DNA from: Thermoleophilaceae bacterium
GTDB taxonomy: Bacteria; Actinomycetota; Thermoleophilia; Solirubrobacterales; Thermoleophilaceae
Assembly (NCBI GenBank): GCA_030446485.1
Contig: JAUJNF010000001.1
Location: 62,001-126,000, forward strand
DNA length: 64,000 nucleotides
Direction: 5' to 3'
The translations under genes were made by a program, and so were the position numbers. Shown here one piece after another: positions 37,480 through 47,700 of this stretch (the first letter of the stretch is position 1; every line of letters begins with the position of its first letter). The notes under the pieces are model-generated. The model did not search any database and was not told the origin of the DNA. It worked only from the letters and a program-made list of their open reading frames with translations.

Positions 37480-39309
37480 GTGGACGAGACCTTCCTGGAA
37501 ACGCCGCCCCCGCGGCCCACGCGTGGGCAACTCGACGTGGCGCAGGAGGCGGCACTGCGGATAGTGGCCGAGCAGCCGGGCATCGCTCAGGGGGACCTGC
37601 TGGCTCGGCTGGAGGAGGAGACGGGAACCCCTGCGTCCGCGGCCCTCGAGGCGGTTCGCGGCCTCGACCGCGACGGGGCGGTCGCCTCGCGCCGAAGCGC
37701 GGGCAGCAAGGTGTATGCGCCGGTGGGCAGCGAGGCCGAGCTCCAGGCCGGCGGCCCGGCTCGCGCGGCGGTGCTCGAGGCGGTGTCCCAGGAAGAGGGC
37801 ATCGGGCAGGGCGACCTCACCGAAAGGCTTCGCGCGCGCCATGGCCTGTCGACGTCCGCGGTGCTCGCGGCGGTGCGGGCGCTCGAGCGGGATGGAGTGC
37901 TCGGCTCACGGCGTGGTCGGCGCAAGGCCTACGTGCTCGCCGAGACGCTCGCGGCCGAGCGGGCCGCCGGCGCCGGCACGGCCACGCGCACGGAGCGGCT
38001 CGCCCCTGCCGCCAACGGCCGAGACGCCGCTCCCACGCCCGAGGCGATCGGCCGCGGTGACTCCGGTGCCCTGGCCGGCTACTACGACAAGCGGGCGGCG
38101 GCCGTCTTCTCCTACTGCTCGCACGTCGCCTCGCCGGAGGCCACGGCCGACGCCGTCGAGACCGCCTTCGCCAACCTGTTCGAGGCCGTGCGTCGCGGCG
38201 AGACGGGCGGCGGGGCCGATCTGGACAGCACCCTGCTGCGTGCCGCCCGCGTGGCGGCGGCCGACCGTGCGCCCCGGCAGACCGAAGAGGGTGACGGCGT
38301 GCAGGCCGCCCCGCCATGGCGGGGCGGCCGCGCGGTCGACCACGCTCGCAGCTCGGCCTGCGACCTCATGCCCCGCCTGCTGGCCGCTCGTGCCTCGGGG
38401 ATCCTCTCCCAGAACGATCAGGAGCGGATGGGTCGCCACCTCGCCCGCTGCGCCGGTTGCCGCGGCGCCGAGACGCGCTTCAACCAGGCGGAACGCGCCT
38501 TCAGCACGCTGCGCGAGGGACGCACGCTGCCCGAGGTACGGCAGGCGCTCCTGGCGCGCTTTGCGGTGGCCGCGACAGTGCCGGCCCCGCGCCTCGACCC
38601 TCCCGGGGACGAGGCGCCCGTCGTCGTCGAGGAGGTTCCGGCGGCCGGCGACCTCGACTATCAGCCGGCCGTCGCGGAGCCGTGGCCGGTCGCCGCCGCG
38701 GGGGCCGACTTCGACGGACCCGATCCGTACGCCGCCGGACCACTCCACTCCCCGCCACCGTCCGGGGCGGCGGAACCGGCTGGCTTCTCCATCGCAGGGC
38801 GATCCCTTCCGGGGGGCGGGCGAACGCTCGCCGCGGCAGCCGTGGTGGCCGCCCTGGTGCTCGCCGGCGGCCTGGCGCTGACCCTCGGCGGTGGCGACGG
38901 GGACTCGGCTCAGGTCGAGCCCGGCGCACCCTCGGCGGCGGACGCCCCGGCGCCCGAGCCGCGACCGGCCGGGCGAGCGGACGATCCGCCGCCGCGAGAG
39001 CGGCCCCAGGGCGTCAACGCCGGGTCGGTACGGGTGTCGGTGCTGAGCGGGGCCGACATCCCACGCCTCGCCGCCCGGACCGGGCAGACGCTCGAGCGCC
39101 GGGGCTTCCGGCTCGTCGAGGTGGCAAACGCCCCCGGCCCCTCGGCCGAGTCGTTCGTGCTGTTCGCGGCGGGCGCGCGCCGGCAGGCCGCGAGCGTCGC
39201 TCGGGTGCTCGACATCGAAGCCGTCAGGCCGCTGGACGCTCCCAACCGCGCGGTGGCCGGCGACGCACAGGTGGTCGTGGTCGCCGGCGCGGATCGCGGC
39301 GATCGGTAG
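37480..39309 (+). CDS. Winged-helix / sigma-2-like / zinc anti-sigma / TM / LytR_C fusion protein
   Basis: 609 aa from GTG 37480. Two tandem winged helices occupy residues 23-82 (GIAQGDLLARLEEE, GLDRDGAVASRRS) and 95-153 (GIGQGDLTERLRAR, RALERDGVLGSRRGRRKAYVL). Residues 195-265 resemble sigma region 2 (ALAGYYDKRAAAVFSYCSHV, AVETAFANLFEAV). Residues 294-340 carry a zinc anti-sigma motif H320-x3-C324-x2-C327. After a Pro-rich acidic linker comes one helix (450-469), then a LytR_C domain (about 513-600, VRVSVLSGADIPRLAARTG). Topology would put DNA-binding parts inside and LytR_C outside. I know no described protein with this order. The second winged helix is closest to the one in the sortase at 42.4 kb. 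Confidence 0.8.
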   Translation: MDETFLETPPPRPTRGQLDVAQEAALRIVAEQPGIAQGDLLARLEEETGTPASAALEAVRGLDRDGAVASRRSAGSKVYAPVGSEAELQAGGPARAAVLEAVSQEEGIGQGDLTERLRARHGLSTSAVLAAVRALERDGVLGSRRGRRKAYVLAETLAAERAAGAGTATRTERLAPAANGRDAAPTPEAIGRGDSGALAGYYDKRAAAVFSYCSHVASPEATADAVETAFANLFEAVRRGETGGGADLDSTLLRAARVAAADRAPRQTEEGDGVQAAPPWRGGRAVDHARSSACDLMPRLLAARASGILSQNDQERMGRHLARCAGCRGAETRFNQAERAFSTLREGRTLPEVRQALLARFAVAATVPAPRLDPPGDEAPVVVEEVPAAGDLDYQPAVAEPWPVAAAGADFDGPDPYAAGPLHSPPPSGAAEPAGFSIAGRSLPGGGRTLAAAAVVAALVLAGGLALTLGGGDGDSAQVEPGAPSAADAPAPEPRPAGRADDPPPRERPQGVNAGSVRVSVLSGADIPRLAARTGQTLERRGFRLVEVANAPGPSAESFVLFAAGARRQAASVARVLDIEAVRPLDAPNRAVAGDAQVVVVAGADRGDR

Positions 39310-39316
39310 CGCCGCG

Positions 39317-39838
39317 ATGCGGCGAACGACCCTGGCGCTTGCCGGCGCGGCCCTCGTGATCGGCGGCTGCGGCTCCGGCGACCAGTCGGTGGACGACGAC
39401 AAGCTGCCCTATTCGTTCGGGTTCCCGTCCGAGTTTCAGGAGGTCAGCGGGGACAACCTCGAGTCGGCCGCCGGCAGGGCGTACGAGAACGAGACGGTGA
39501 TCGCGAAGGGAGACGGAGCCGAGCTCGTGTCGGTCCAGACCCAGGCGCTGCGGCAGACCGTCACGCCGAAGCTACTCGGCCGCGTCGAGGCCGAGCTCGA
39601 GGACGCCGCGCGCGAGGTGGGCACGATCGAGCGTCAGGGACGCGTGACCGTCGACGACCTTCCGGGATTCGAGTTCCGCATCAGGTACGGCGGCCGCGGC
39701 GCCAAGACCGAGGCGTTGTGGACCTACACGCCGAAGGACCGGACGCTCTACTGGATCAACTGCCAGTGGCGCAACGACCGCCAGGCCGTGCTCGACGCCT
39801 GCTCGAAGGTCCTGGAGACGCTCGAGCTGAAGAAGTAG
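39317..39838 (+). CDS. Putative lipoprotein
   Basis: 173 aa, 7 nt after the fusion protein gene, so co-transcribed. The signal peptide ends in a lipobox (LVIGGC, Cys18). The mature part begins with an acidic stretch and has a compact alpha/beta region (FGFPSEFQEVSG, LPGFEFRIRYGGR, YWINCQWRND) resembling the PsbP/LpqN-like lipoproteins of actinobacteria. The function is unknown. Co-transcription with the membrane-tethered regulator hints at an extracytoplasmic partner. Confidence 0.8.
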   Translation: MRRTTLALAGAALVIGGCGSGDQSVDDDKLPYSFGFPSEFQEVSGDNLESAAGRAYENETVIAKGDGAELVSVQTQALRQTVTPKLLGRVEAELEDAAREVGTIERQGRVTVDDLPGFEFRIRYGGRGAKTEALWTYTPKDRTLYWINCQWRNDRQAVLDACSKVLETLELKK

Positions 39839-39851
39839 GCGCCCCGCGGGC

Positions 39852-40409
39852 TCAGCGCGGGCGGATGACGATCGTCCAGCTGTCGCCGGCCACTCGCACG
39901 TCGCGGTAGTCGCCGGGCGCGAGCTCGGTCCGGCCCTCGCCGCCCGGCTCGTCGATCGCGATTCCCGCGCCGCGGACCGTGAAGCGGCCACCGGCGGCGG
40001 TGAAGCTCAGGACCGACGGCTCCTCGACGTTGAAGGTGAGGGTCTGGGTACCGGTGCCCGAGAACGTCCGGACGCTGCTCGCGCCCGAGGTGCGGGAACT
40101 CGAGCTGCAGTCGCCGCCCTGGCACGACTGCGACTGAGTGCTGGACTGCGAGCCACCGCCGGACTGGGACTGGGACTGCCCGGAGGACGATTGCGACTGG
40201 GAGAGCGTCTGATCTCCGGAAGTCGACCGCTTGGAGGACTGCGAGCCGCCGCCGGCTTCCCCAGGCTTCGCGCCCGTGGCCGCGCCACCCTCGACGGTCT
40301 GTCCCGCCCGCTCGCTGTCGGTTTCCTCGGAGCCGCCGCACGCGGCAAGGGTGGCGCCGGCGAGGCAGGTGGCTATGAGCCCGCCGGAGAGCAAACGGTG
40401 TGAGTTCAT
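39852..40409 (-). CDS. Ser/Gln-rich lipoprotein
   Basis: 185 aa. The lipobox is LAACGG (Cys24). Residues 50-115 are a low-complexity Ser/Gln/Gly linker (SQSQSSSGQSQSQSGGGSQ) with two Cys. The last 75 residues look like a small beta domain (TLTFNVEEPSVLSFTAAGG, RTELAPGDYRDVRV). The linker contains GDQTLSQ, close to GDQTLTQ in the LARTG protein at 42 kb. No family is recognised. A surface role is likely. Confidence 0.78.
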   Translation of the reverse strand: MNSHRLLSGGLIATCLAGATLAACGGSEETDSERAGQTVEGGAATGAKPGEAGGGSQSSKRSTSGDQTLSQSQSSSGQSQSQSGGGSQSSTQSQSCQGGDCSSSSRTSGASSVRTFSGTGTQTLTFNVEEPSVLSFTAAGGRFTVRGAGIAIDEPGGEGRTELAPGDYRDVRVAGDSWTIVIRPR

Positions 40410-40442
40410 CGCGCGACCGTACCCGTGCGTCCTAAACGCCCG

Positions 40443-41792
40443 CTAAGAGCGCCGCTCCTGCTGGCCTCGATCGCCGGCATGGTGCGGTGCACGGGCCGGC
40501 CCTCCCGCCCCGAGCGTGGACTGAACGATGGCGGGTGGACTGAGTCGCCCGAAGCGGTCCTTCGCCCACAGCGCATAGCAGTAGCCGCCCGCCCGCTCGA
40601 GGTCGAAGCGGAAATCGGTGAACTCCTGCAGCACGCCCGAATCGGCCGGCAGCTCCTGCCAGGGCCGAGGACGCCGTGGGGGCGCGGCCGGGCAACCGCC
40701 GGTGGTGCGCTCGATCACCACGCTGCGCAGCGTCGCGCTGATCGGGTTGCGCCACCGCAGCGACGTCCCTCGCGGTCCGAGGGGCGAGGAGGAGGCGAAG
40801 GTGACCGACGGGGTCGACGGAGGAAGTGGAAGATCCGGCGGATCGAAGCGCACCGTGGCCGGGACATCGCTGAGCCGTCCATCGGTGTCGCGCGACCAGA
40901 TCGCGTAGCAGACCTCGCCGAGCTCGAGGACGAAGCCGGCCGCCTGCCGAGCACCCGACGCGGCGTCGAGCGTGGTGCTGCCGGCGCTCGTGGCGCTGGT
41001 GGGGCAGCCGCGCGTGGAAGTGGCCACCACCACCGATGCGAGCCGCTCGGCCGTGGCGTTGCGCCACTCCAGCCGGATCCGACTTGAGCTCATCGGGTCG
41101 AAGGCGATGGAGAGGCCGGTCGGGGGATCGACCGGGGGATAGAGGTCACAGAAGGACGAGCCCCGCCGGAGGGCGACGCTGCCCCCGTATAGCGCGACCG
41201 CACCCCGCACGTCGTCGCGTTCCAGCAGCCGGCAGCGGTACTCGCCGGCGCCGGGTGGAGAGCACCGCGACGGCGCGGCGTTGAGGATCGCCGAGTTCAT
41301 GAGCGCGCAGCCACCGTCCTCGTGGCCCAGGCCGAGCACGTGCCCGAGCTCATGCGCGGCAACCAGCGTCGCCTCCGGGCGGCGCCTGCGCGCCTCTTCG
41401 GCCGACCAGCCGGGCAGTTCGATCTCGGCGTCGCCGGGGCGCGGAGCCAGTTCTTCGCCCGACGACGTGGAGCGGTGGAGCAGCGACGTGGACCCGCCGT
41501 CGACGAGTGATCCGGTGCGGATCACGAGCTCGGCGTCCGCTCGGGGCACCGCCACGAACTCAACCAGGGCGCCGCTCGTGTTCCACGCCTCGACCGCCTC
41601 ACGTACCGCCCGCGCGTGCTGGGGCGCGGCGTTGTGGTAGGTGATCAGTCGCCCGGGCGCGGGCTTCCCCTCGAGCACGTACGCGCGCGGGGCATCTGGT
41701 CCGACCGTCATGCTCGCCAGCAGGGCCAGCGCGAGCGACAGCGCCGGAAACAGAACGGGGCGCCCCGAAGGGCGCCCCGTCAAGGTCCTCAA
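40443..41792 (-). CDS. Secreted metzincin-type metalloprotease
   Basis: 449 aa from TTG 41792; ATG 41710 would remove the signal peptide. The hydrophobic stretch VLFPALSLALALLASMTV is an export signal. The catalytic zinc motif is HELGHVLGLGH (H147, H151, H157), with a Met-turn at ALMNS (Met165), like matrixins. Two repeats of about 100 residues follow (IRLEWRNATAERLASVVV and LRWRNPISATLRSVVI), each with paired Cys, probably Ig/FN3-like. A terminator-like hairpin lies inside the first codons, so the true start or its expression may be unusual. Confidence 0.82.
   Translation of the reverse strand: MRTLTGRPSGRPVLFPALSLALALLASMTVGPDAPRAYVLEGKPAPGRLITYHNAAPQHARAVREAVEAWNTSGALVEFVAVPRADAELVIRTGSLVDGGSTSLLHRSTSSGEELAPRPGDAEIELPGWSAEEARRRRPEATLVAAHELGHVLGLGHEDGGCALMNSAILNAAPSRCSPPGAGEYRCRLLERDDVRGAVALYGGSVALRRGSSFCDLYPPVDPPTGLSIAFDPMSSSRIRLEWRNATAERLASVVVATSTRGCPTSATSAGSTTLDAASGARQAAGFVLELGEVCYAIWSRDTDGRLSDVPATVRFDPPDLPLPPSTPSVTFASSSPLGPRGTSLRWRNPISATLRSVVIERTTGGCPAAPPRRPRPWQELPADSGVLQEFTDFRFDLERAGGYCYALWAKDRFGRLSPPAIVQSTLGAGGPARAPHHAGDRGQQERRS
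41755..41780 (-). terminator. UUCG-capped terminator after the LARTG gene
   Basis: 11-bp perfect stem ACGGGGCGCCC/GGGCGCCCCGT with a TTCG tetraloop on the minus strand, followed by TCTGTTT, 31 nt after the LARTG-protein stop. It also lies within the first codons of the next gene, so it could act as an attenuator. Confidence 0.75.
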
Positions 41793-41810
41793 CTTCGCAG
41801 GTCCAACTGC

Positions 41811-42269
41811 CTAACGGCTGCTGCTCCCACGCCGCTGGGCCGCGAGCAGACCGAGGCCTCCGGCCAGGGACAGACCGCCGAGAAGGGCGATCATCCAGGC
41901 GTCGAAGCCGGTCCGGGCCAGCGGGACGTTGCGCACGAACTGGACGCGACGCTCGGTGGTGCCGCCGCCGCCCGTGTTGATCTGGGCGTTCTGGGTGATG
42001 GACTGGTTGCACTCGCCGTCACCGCCGATGGTGCAGTTCTGCTGCGCACCCTGCTGGATCTGGTTGTTGTCACCGCCCTTTGCGTCGCCGCCCGACTCCG
42101 CGCCGGCGTCGCCGGCCGCGCCGGTCTGGTCCTGGGTCAGCGTTTGATCGCCACCCTCGGCACCGCCACCGCCGCCCTGGGCGAACGCCGCCGAGGGGAG
42201 AACAAAGAATGCGGCTGCGACGAGCAGAGTCGCAAGCCTTCCGAGGCTGAAGATGCCCCTGTGTGTCAT
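41811..42269 (-). CDS. LARTG-anchored surface protein (sortase substrate)
   Basis: 152 aa with ribosome-binding site GGAAGGAG. The signal peptide (LATLLVAAAFFVLPSAAFA) is followed by a Gly/Asp/Gln-rich mature chain with GGDQTLTQDQTG and an N/Q-rich segment (NNQIQQGAQQNCTIGGDGEC, CNQSITQNAQIN). It ends in a sorting signal: LARTG (117-121), hydrophobic helix WMIALLGGLSLAGGLGLLA, and basic RRGSSSR. LAxTG is the motif preferred by class E sortases, and a class E sortase is encoded divergently 121 nt away. Secretion and covalent wall anchoring are expected. The N/Q-rich part might self-associate, which is speculative. Confidence 0.87.
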   Translation of the reverse strand: MTHRGIFSLGRLATLLVAAAFFVLPSAAFAQGGGGGAEGGDQTLTQDQTGAAGDAGAESGGDAKGGDNNQIQQGAQQNCTIGGDGECNQSITQNAQINTGGGGTTERRVQFVRNVPLARTGFDAWMIALLGGLSLAGGLGLLAAQRRGSSSR

Positions 42270-42305
42270 TGAACTGCTCCTTCCGCTGGAAACGAGGACG
42301 CGGAA

Positions 42306-42334
42306 GCTATAGCCTCCGGCGGACGGGAAGTCAA
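42306..42334 (-). promoter_or_regulatory. Sigma-70-type promoter of the LARTG gene
   Basis: TTGACT (42334-42329), 17-nt spacer, TATAGC (42311-42306) on the minus strand. Predicted +1 is about 42299, 30 nt before the ATG at 42269. It is one of the best -35/-10 pairs in the window. Confidence 0.7.
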
Positions 42335-42389
42335 CCCTTTTGGGAGATTCAGTTCCCGTCGCGCGCTCGGTACATTACCCGCAACCGGC

Positions 42390-43936
<1,547 letters not shown>

Positions 43937-43940
<4 letters not shown>

Positions 43941-44938
43941 CCGACCGGCCGGCTCGGCCGGCGCATCCGCTCCACGATTCCCGTTCCGGCGAGGATCGCG
44001 TCGATCAGGATGGCGCCCTCCGACACGTCGGTTCCCGGGAACACGATCGAGTTGCGCAGGGCGGCACCATCGCCTATGCGGCAGCCGTCCCCGATGACGA
44101 CCGGCCCCATGAGCCGCACCCCCTTCCCTATGTCGCACTCCTCGCCGATCCAGACCGGCGGCGCTACCTCTGTAACGCCGGCCAGCTCGGTGCCCCTCCC
44201 CGCACGGAACCCCTCGTCGACCTCGTCGCCGGTCAGCTCGAGGCGCAGCCGGCCCGTGAGCGCGTCGAATGTGCCCTGACGCAGCTCCGCGAGCGAGCCG
44301 ACGTCGTTCCAGTAGTCCTCGATCTCGTGCACGTGAAAGGGCACGTCGTGCTCGAGCAGGGCGGGAAAGACGTCCTGGGCCCAGTCGGCGAACGGCCGGT
44401 CGGGGAAGTAGTCGAAGATCTCGGGGCCGAAGCAGTAGATGCCGCAGTTGCCCAGGTTGGACAGCGCCTCGGCCGGTTCGGGCTTCTCCTGGAAGCCCTG
44501 GATGCGCCCATCGGAGTCGTGGATGACGACCCCATACTCCCGAGTGTCGGGCACCTTCTTCACGGTGAGCGTGGCGATGCCCCCGGCCTGGCGATGCCGG
44601 TCGAGGAGGGCGCTTAGGTCCGTGTCGGTGAGGGCGTCGCCCGACACCACCAGCACCGGGTCGTCGCCGAAGAAGTCGGCCACGTTGCGCACTCCGCCGG
44701 CGGTGCCGAGCAGCTCCTCCTCGTAGCGGTACTCGACGCGGTCCCCGAAGTACTCGCGGATCGGATCCGGGAAGTGGTGCAGGTTGGACACGATCTGGTC
44801 GAAGCCCTGACGATCGAGCAGGTCGATTATGTGGGCCATCACCGGCCGGTCGAGCACCGGCACCATCGGCTTGGCGAGCTCGTAGGTGATCGGCCGCAGG
44901 CGCGTCCCGAGGCCTGCGGCTAGGACCATTGCCTTCAT
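43937..44938 (-). CDS. Mannose-1-phosphate guanylyltransferase-like nucleotidyltransferase
   Basis: 333 aa from ATG 44938. The N-terminal nucleotidyltransferase reads MKAMVLAAGLGTRLRPITYE, LGTAGGVRNVADFFGDDPVLV, SGDALTDTDLSALL, GFQEKPEPAE and DYWNDVGSLAELRQG. A left-handed beta-helix with hexapeptide repeats (PVVIGDGCRIGDGAALRNSI) forms the C-terminus. It activates a sugar-1-phosphate, most likely mannose with GTP or glucose with UTP/dTTP. It is a paralogue of the enzyme at 48.7 kb. The stop overlaps the end of the convergent sortase gene by 4 nt. Confidence 0.87.
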
Positions 44939-45064
44939 GCGGCGCGGGACGCTAGCGGAAGCTTCGGCGGCCGGGTTCGGTCCCACTTGCGCTACGACGG
45001 CAGGAGCTCGAGTCGGTCGACGGAACGGGCCGCATGGGGGCGGTCCCCGCCGCGCCGCAGAGCC

Positions 45065-46336
45065 TCAGGTGCCCTGGTCCCAGCTGTGCAGGTAGGTGTC
45101 CTGCAGGTCGGTGAGGACGTCGATTTCCACGCCCAGCGACTCGAGCTTGAGCCGCGCGATCTCCTTGTCGATCTCCTCGGGCACCGTGTAGACCTTCTTC
45201 TCGAGGGAGGCGCCGTTCTTCACCATGTGCTCGGCCGATAGGGCCTGGTTGGCGAACGACATGTCCATGACCGCCGCCGGGTGGCCCTCCGCCGCCGCAA
45301 GGTTCACCAGCCGTCCGTCGGCCAGGAGGTTGATTCGCCGCCCGTCCTCGGTGAGGTGCTCCTCCACGTTCGGGCGCACCTCGCGCTTGGCCTTGGTGAT
45401 GGCGTCGAGGTCGTTCTTGTTGATCTCCACGTCGAAGTGACCCGAGTTGGCGATGATCGCGCCGTCCTTCATCACCTCGAAGTGCTGGCTGGCCATCGCA
45501 TCGCGGCCGCCGGTCACGGAGATGAACACGTCGCCCTCGCGGGCGGCCTCGAGCCCGGTGAGCACCTCGTAGCCGTCCATCACCGCCTCGAGCGCCCGCA
45601 GGGGGTCGATCTCGCACACGATCACGTGCGCGCCCGCGCCCTTGGCCCGCACCGCCACGCCGCGGCCGCACCAGCCGTAACCCATGACCACGACCTTGCG
45701 CCCGGCCAGCAGGATGTTGGTGGCGCGGACGATCCCGTCGAGCGTCGACTGACCCGTGCCGTAGCGGTTGTCGAACAGGTGCTTGGTGTCGGCCTCGTTC
45801 ACCGCGACGATGGGGAAGGCCAGCTTGCCCTCGGCCTCGAGGGCCTTCAGGCGGATGACGCCTGTGGTGGTCTCCTCGGTGCCGCCGATGATCCCGGGGA
45901 TGAGGTCGGTGCGGCGGGTGTGCAGCACCGAGATCACGTCGGCGCCGTCGTCCATCGTGATCTGGGGACGCATGTCGCAGACCGAGTCGATGTGCGAGTA
46001 GTAGGTGTCGTTGTCCTCGCCGTGGATGGCGAAGACCTGGCCGCCGTAGCGGTCGACGAGCGCGGCTGCCGTCTCGTCCTGGGTGGAGAGCGGGTTGGAG
46101 GCGCAGAGCCCCACGTTCGCGCCGCCGGCCATGAGCGTGCGCACCAGGTTGGCGGTCTCGGTGGTCACGTGCAGGCAGGCGCCGAGCGTGATCCCTTCGA
46201 GGGGCTTCTCGCGCTCGAAGCGCTCGCGGATCTGTGCGAGCACGGGCATCTGGGTGTCGGCCCACTCGATGCGGGCCTGGCCGGCGTCGGCCAGCGACAG
46301 GTCGGCGACGTCGTAGTTGGTGACGGTGGTGGCGAT
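45065..46336 (-). CDS. ahcY: Adenosylhomocysteinase
   Basis: 423 aa. Conserved segments are [84 protein letters not shown] and [19 protein letters not shown] follows before the C-terminal NAD tail. It hydrolyses S-adenosylhomocysteine to homocysteine and adenosine, relieving product inhibition of methyltransferases. The conserved N-terminus begins upstream of any ATG, GTG or TTG that lies after the merR stop. ATC at 46336 has GAGAGG 6 nt upstream and would give [16 protein letters not shown] use that as the start with reserve. The length matches the short archaeal/bacterial form. Confidence 0.93.
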   Translation of the reverse strand: MATTVTNYDVADLSLADAGQARIEWADTQMPVLAQIRERFEREKPLEGITLGACLHVTTETANLVRTLMAGGANVGLCASNPLSTQDETAAALVDRYGGQVFAIHGEDNDTYYSHIDSVCDMRPQITMDDGADVISVLHTRRTDLIPGIIGGTEETTTGVIRLKALEAEGKLAFPIVAVNEADTKHLFDNRYGTGQSTLDGIVRATNILLAGRKVVVMGYGWCGRGVAVRAKGAGAHVIVCEIDPLRALEAVMDGYEVLTGLEAAREGDVFISVTGGRDAMASQHFEVMKDGAIIANSGHFDVEINKNDLDAITKAKREVRPNVEEHLTEDGRRINLLADGRLVNLAAAEGHPAAVMDMSFANQALSAEHMVKNGASLEKKVYTVPEEIDKEIARLKLESLGVEIDVLTDLQDTYLHSWDQGT

Positions 46337-46349
46337 GGTGTTCCTCTCG

Positions 46350-46369
46350 GGTGGACGGTGGACGTGGAC
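46350..46369. repeat. GGTGGAC-type repeat in the ahcY leader
   Basis: GGTGGAC-GGTGGAC-GTGGAC: about three units of the 7-mer also found in rnr and upstream of prfB, placed immediately before the ahcY ribosome-binding site. Confidence 0.7.
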
Positions 46370-46394
46370 GGGGTTCCCGTCCGAAGGCGGTTCT

Positions 46395-46760
46395 CTAGGC
46401 GGCGATGAGGCGTTGGTGCTTCTCCTGCTCCCACGCGAGCCAGTCGGCGGGAGAGACGCCCTCGGGGCGGCGCGGCTCGGCCTCAAGCCAGCGCTCGACG
46501 GTCTGACGCAGCGCCGCCTCTTGCCTGAGCCGCTTGGCGAATGCCATGTCCGACAGCGAGCAGCCGAAGCGGGCGAGCAGCTCCCTGAGGGTGCGCAGCC
46601 GCTGCAGCTCGCCGGGGCCGAAGACGCGGTATCCGGCCGCGGTGCGGGGCGGCTCGACGAGGCGGGCGGCGTCGAGGTAGCGCAGCATGCGCGGCGACCA
46701 GCCGGTGAGCGCGGCGGCCTCGTGGATGGTGAGCCCGGTCAAGGCGGTGGACCTTACCAC
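46395..46760 (-). CDS. MerR family transcriptional regulator
   Basis: 121 aa from GTG 46760; TTG 46742 with AAGG upstream is an alternative. The N-terminal winged helix reads [28 protein letters not shown] and [19 protein letters not shown], standard MerR. The C-terminal effector part is only about 50 residues with one Cys ([10 protein letters not shown]) and no metal-binding cluster. The last residues ([15 protein letters not shown]) resemble those of MerR proteins in actinobacteria with unknown ligands. It lies 58 nt upstream of ahcY on the same strand and is divergent from the hydrolase gene, either of which may be a target. Confidence 0.87.
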   Translation of the reverse strand: MVRSTALTGLTIHEAAALTGWSPRMLRYLDAARLVEPPRTAAGYRVFGPGELQRLRTLRELLARFGCSLSDMAFAKRLRQEAALRQTVERWLEAEPRRPEGVSPADWLAWEQEKHQRLIAA

Positions 46761-46830
46761 GATCGTGTGAAGGTCGAGTCGGGGGCCGGGACTACGCCCT
46801 CCCGCATCGGGGTAACGGCTTCGCGTGGAC

Positions 46831-47697
46831 ATGCCCCACGTCGACGGCGTCGAGCACCGCTGGATCGACGTCGGCCCCTTCCGCATGCACGTTGCCGAAG
46901 CCGGCGCCGGCGAGCCGCTCGTGCTCCTCCACGGCTGGCCGCAGCACTGGTACGAGTGGCGCTACCTGATCGGCCCCCTGGCCGAGCACTTCCGGGTGAT
47001 CTGCCCCGACCTGCGCGGGTTCGGGTGGTCGGACGCGCCGCCCGGGCGCTACGACAAGGAGACACTCGCCCGCGACGTCGTGCGGCTGCTCGACGCGCTC
47101 GACCTCGACCGCGTGCGGCTGATCGGCCACGACTGGGGCGGCTTCATCGGGTTCCTGCTCTGCCTCCAGCACCCCGAGCGCATCGAGCGCTTCGTCGCGC
47201 TCAACATCCTTCACCCCTGGCAGACGCCGAGCCTGCGCGGCCTGGCCAACGCGTGGCGCCCGGCGCACGCCTACCTGATCTCGACGCCGGGAGTCGGCGG
47301 GTGGGTCCTTCGCAACCAGCCGGGCTTCGTGCGCACCGCCCTTCGGCTAGGCACCCACGACCGCTCGGTGTGGACCGACGAGGACCTGGCCGCGTTCGCC
47401 GAGCCGCTCCGCGAGCCGGCGCGAGCGGCGGCCACCGTCGCGCTCTACCGCACCTTCGTCACCCGCGAGGCCCGCGCCATGCTGGCCGGGCGCTACCGCT
47501 CGCTGCGGCTGACCACGCCCACGCTGCTCATCTTCGGCGAGCGCGATGTGGCCATCGCCACGAGCGCCCTGGAGGGCTACGAGCCCTACGCCGACGACAT
47601 GCGCGTCGAGCTCGTGCCCGATGCCGGACACTTCATCGCCGAGGAGAAGCCGGACCTCGTGCGTGAGCGGGCACTCGCGCACTTCGCGGCGGGTTAG
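46831..47697 (+). CDS. Epoxide hydrolase-like alpha/beta hydrolase
   Basis: 288 aa from ATG 46831; GTG 46825 is also possible. The oxyanion motif HGWPQHWYEW, the nucleophile LIGHDWGGFIG with Asp in place of Ser, the late acid (GERDVAI) and DAGHFIAEEKPDLV with the catalytic His match the soluble epoxide hydrolase/haloalkane dehalogenase group. HGWP and the Tyr-containing cap favour epoxide hydrolase. There is no signal peptide. It stands alone, divergent from merR and ending 3 nt before the convergent isomerase gene. Confidence 0.87.
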   Translation: MPHVDGVEHRWIDVGPFRMHVAEAGAGEPLVLLHGWPQHWYEWRYLIGPLAEHFRVICPDLRGFGWSDAPPGRYDKETLARDVVRLLDALDLDRVRLIGHDWGGFIGFLLCLQHPERIERFVALNILHPWQTPSLRGLANAWRPAHAYLISTPGVGGWVLRNQPGFVRTALRLGTHDRSVWTDEDLAAFAEPLREPARAAATVALYRTFVTREARAMLAGRYRSLRLTTPTLLIFGERDVAIATSALEGYEPYADDMRVELVPDAGHFIAEEKPDLVRERALAHFAAG

Positions 47698-47700
47698 CTC

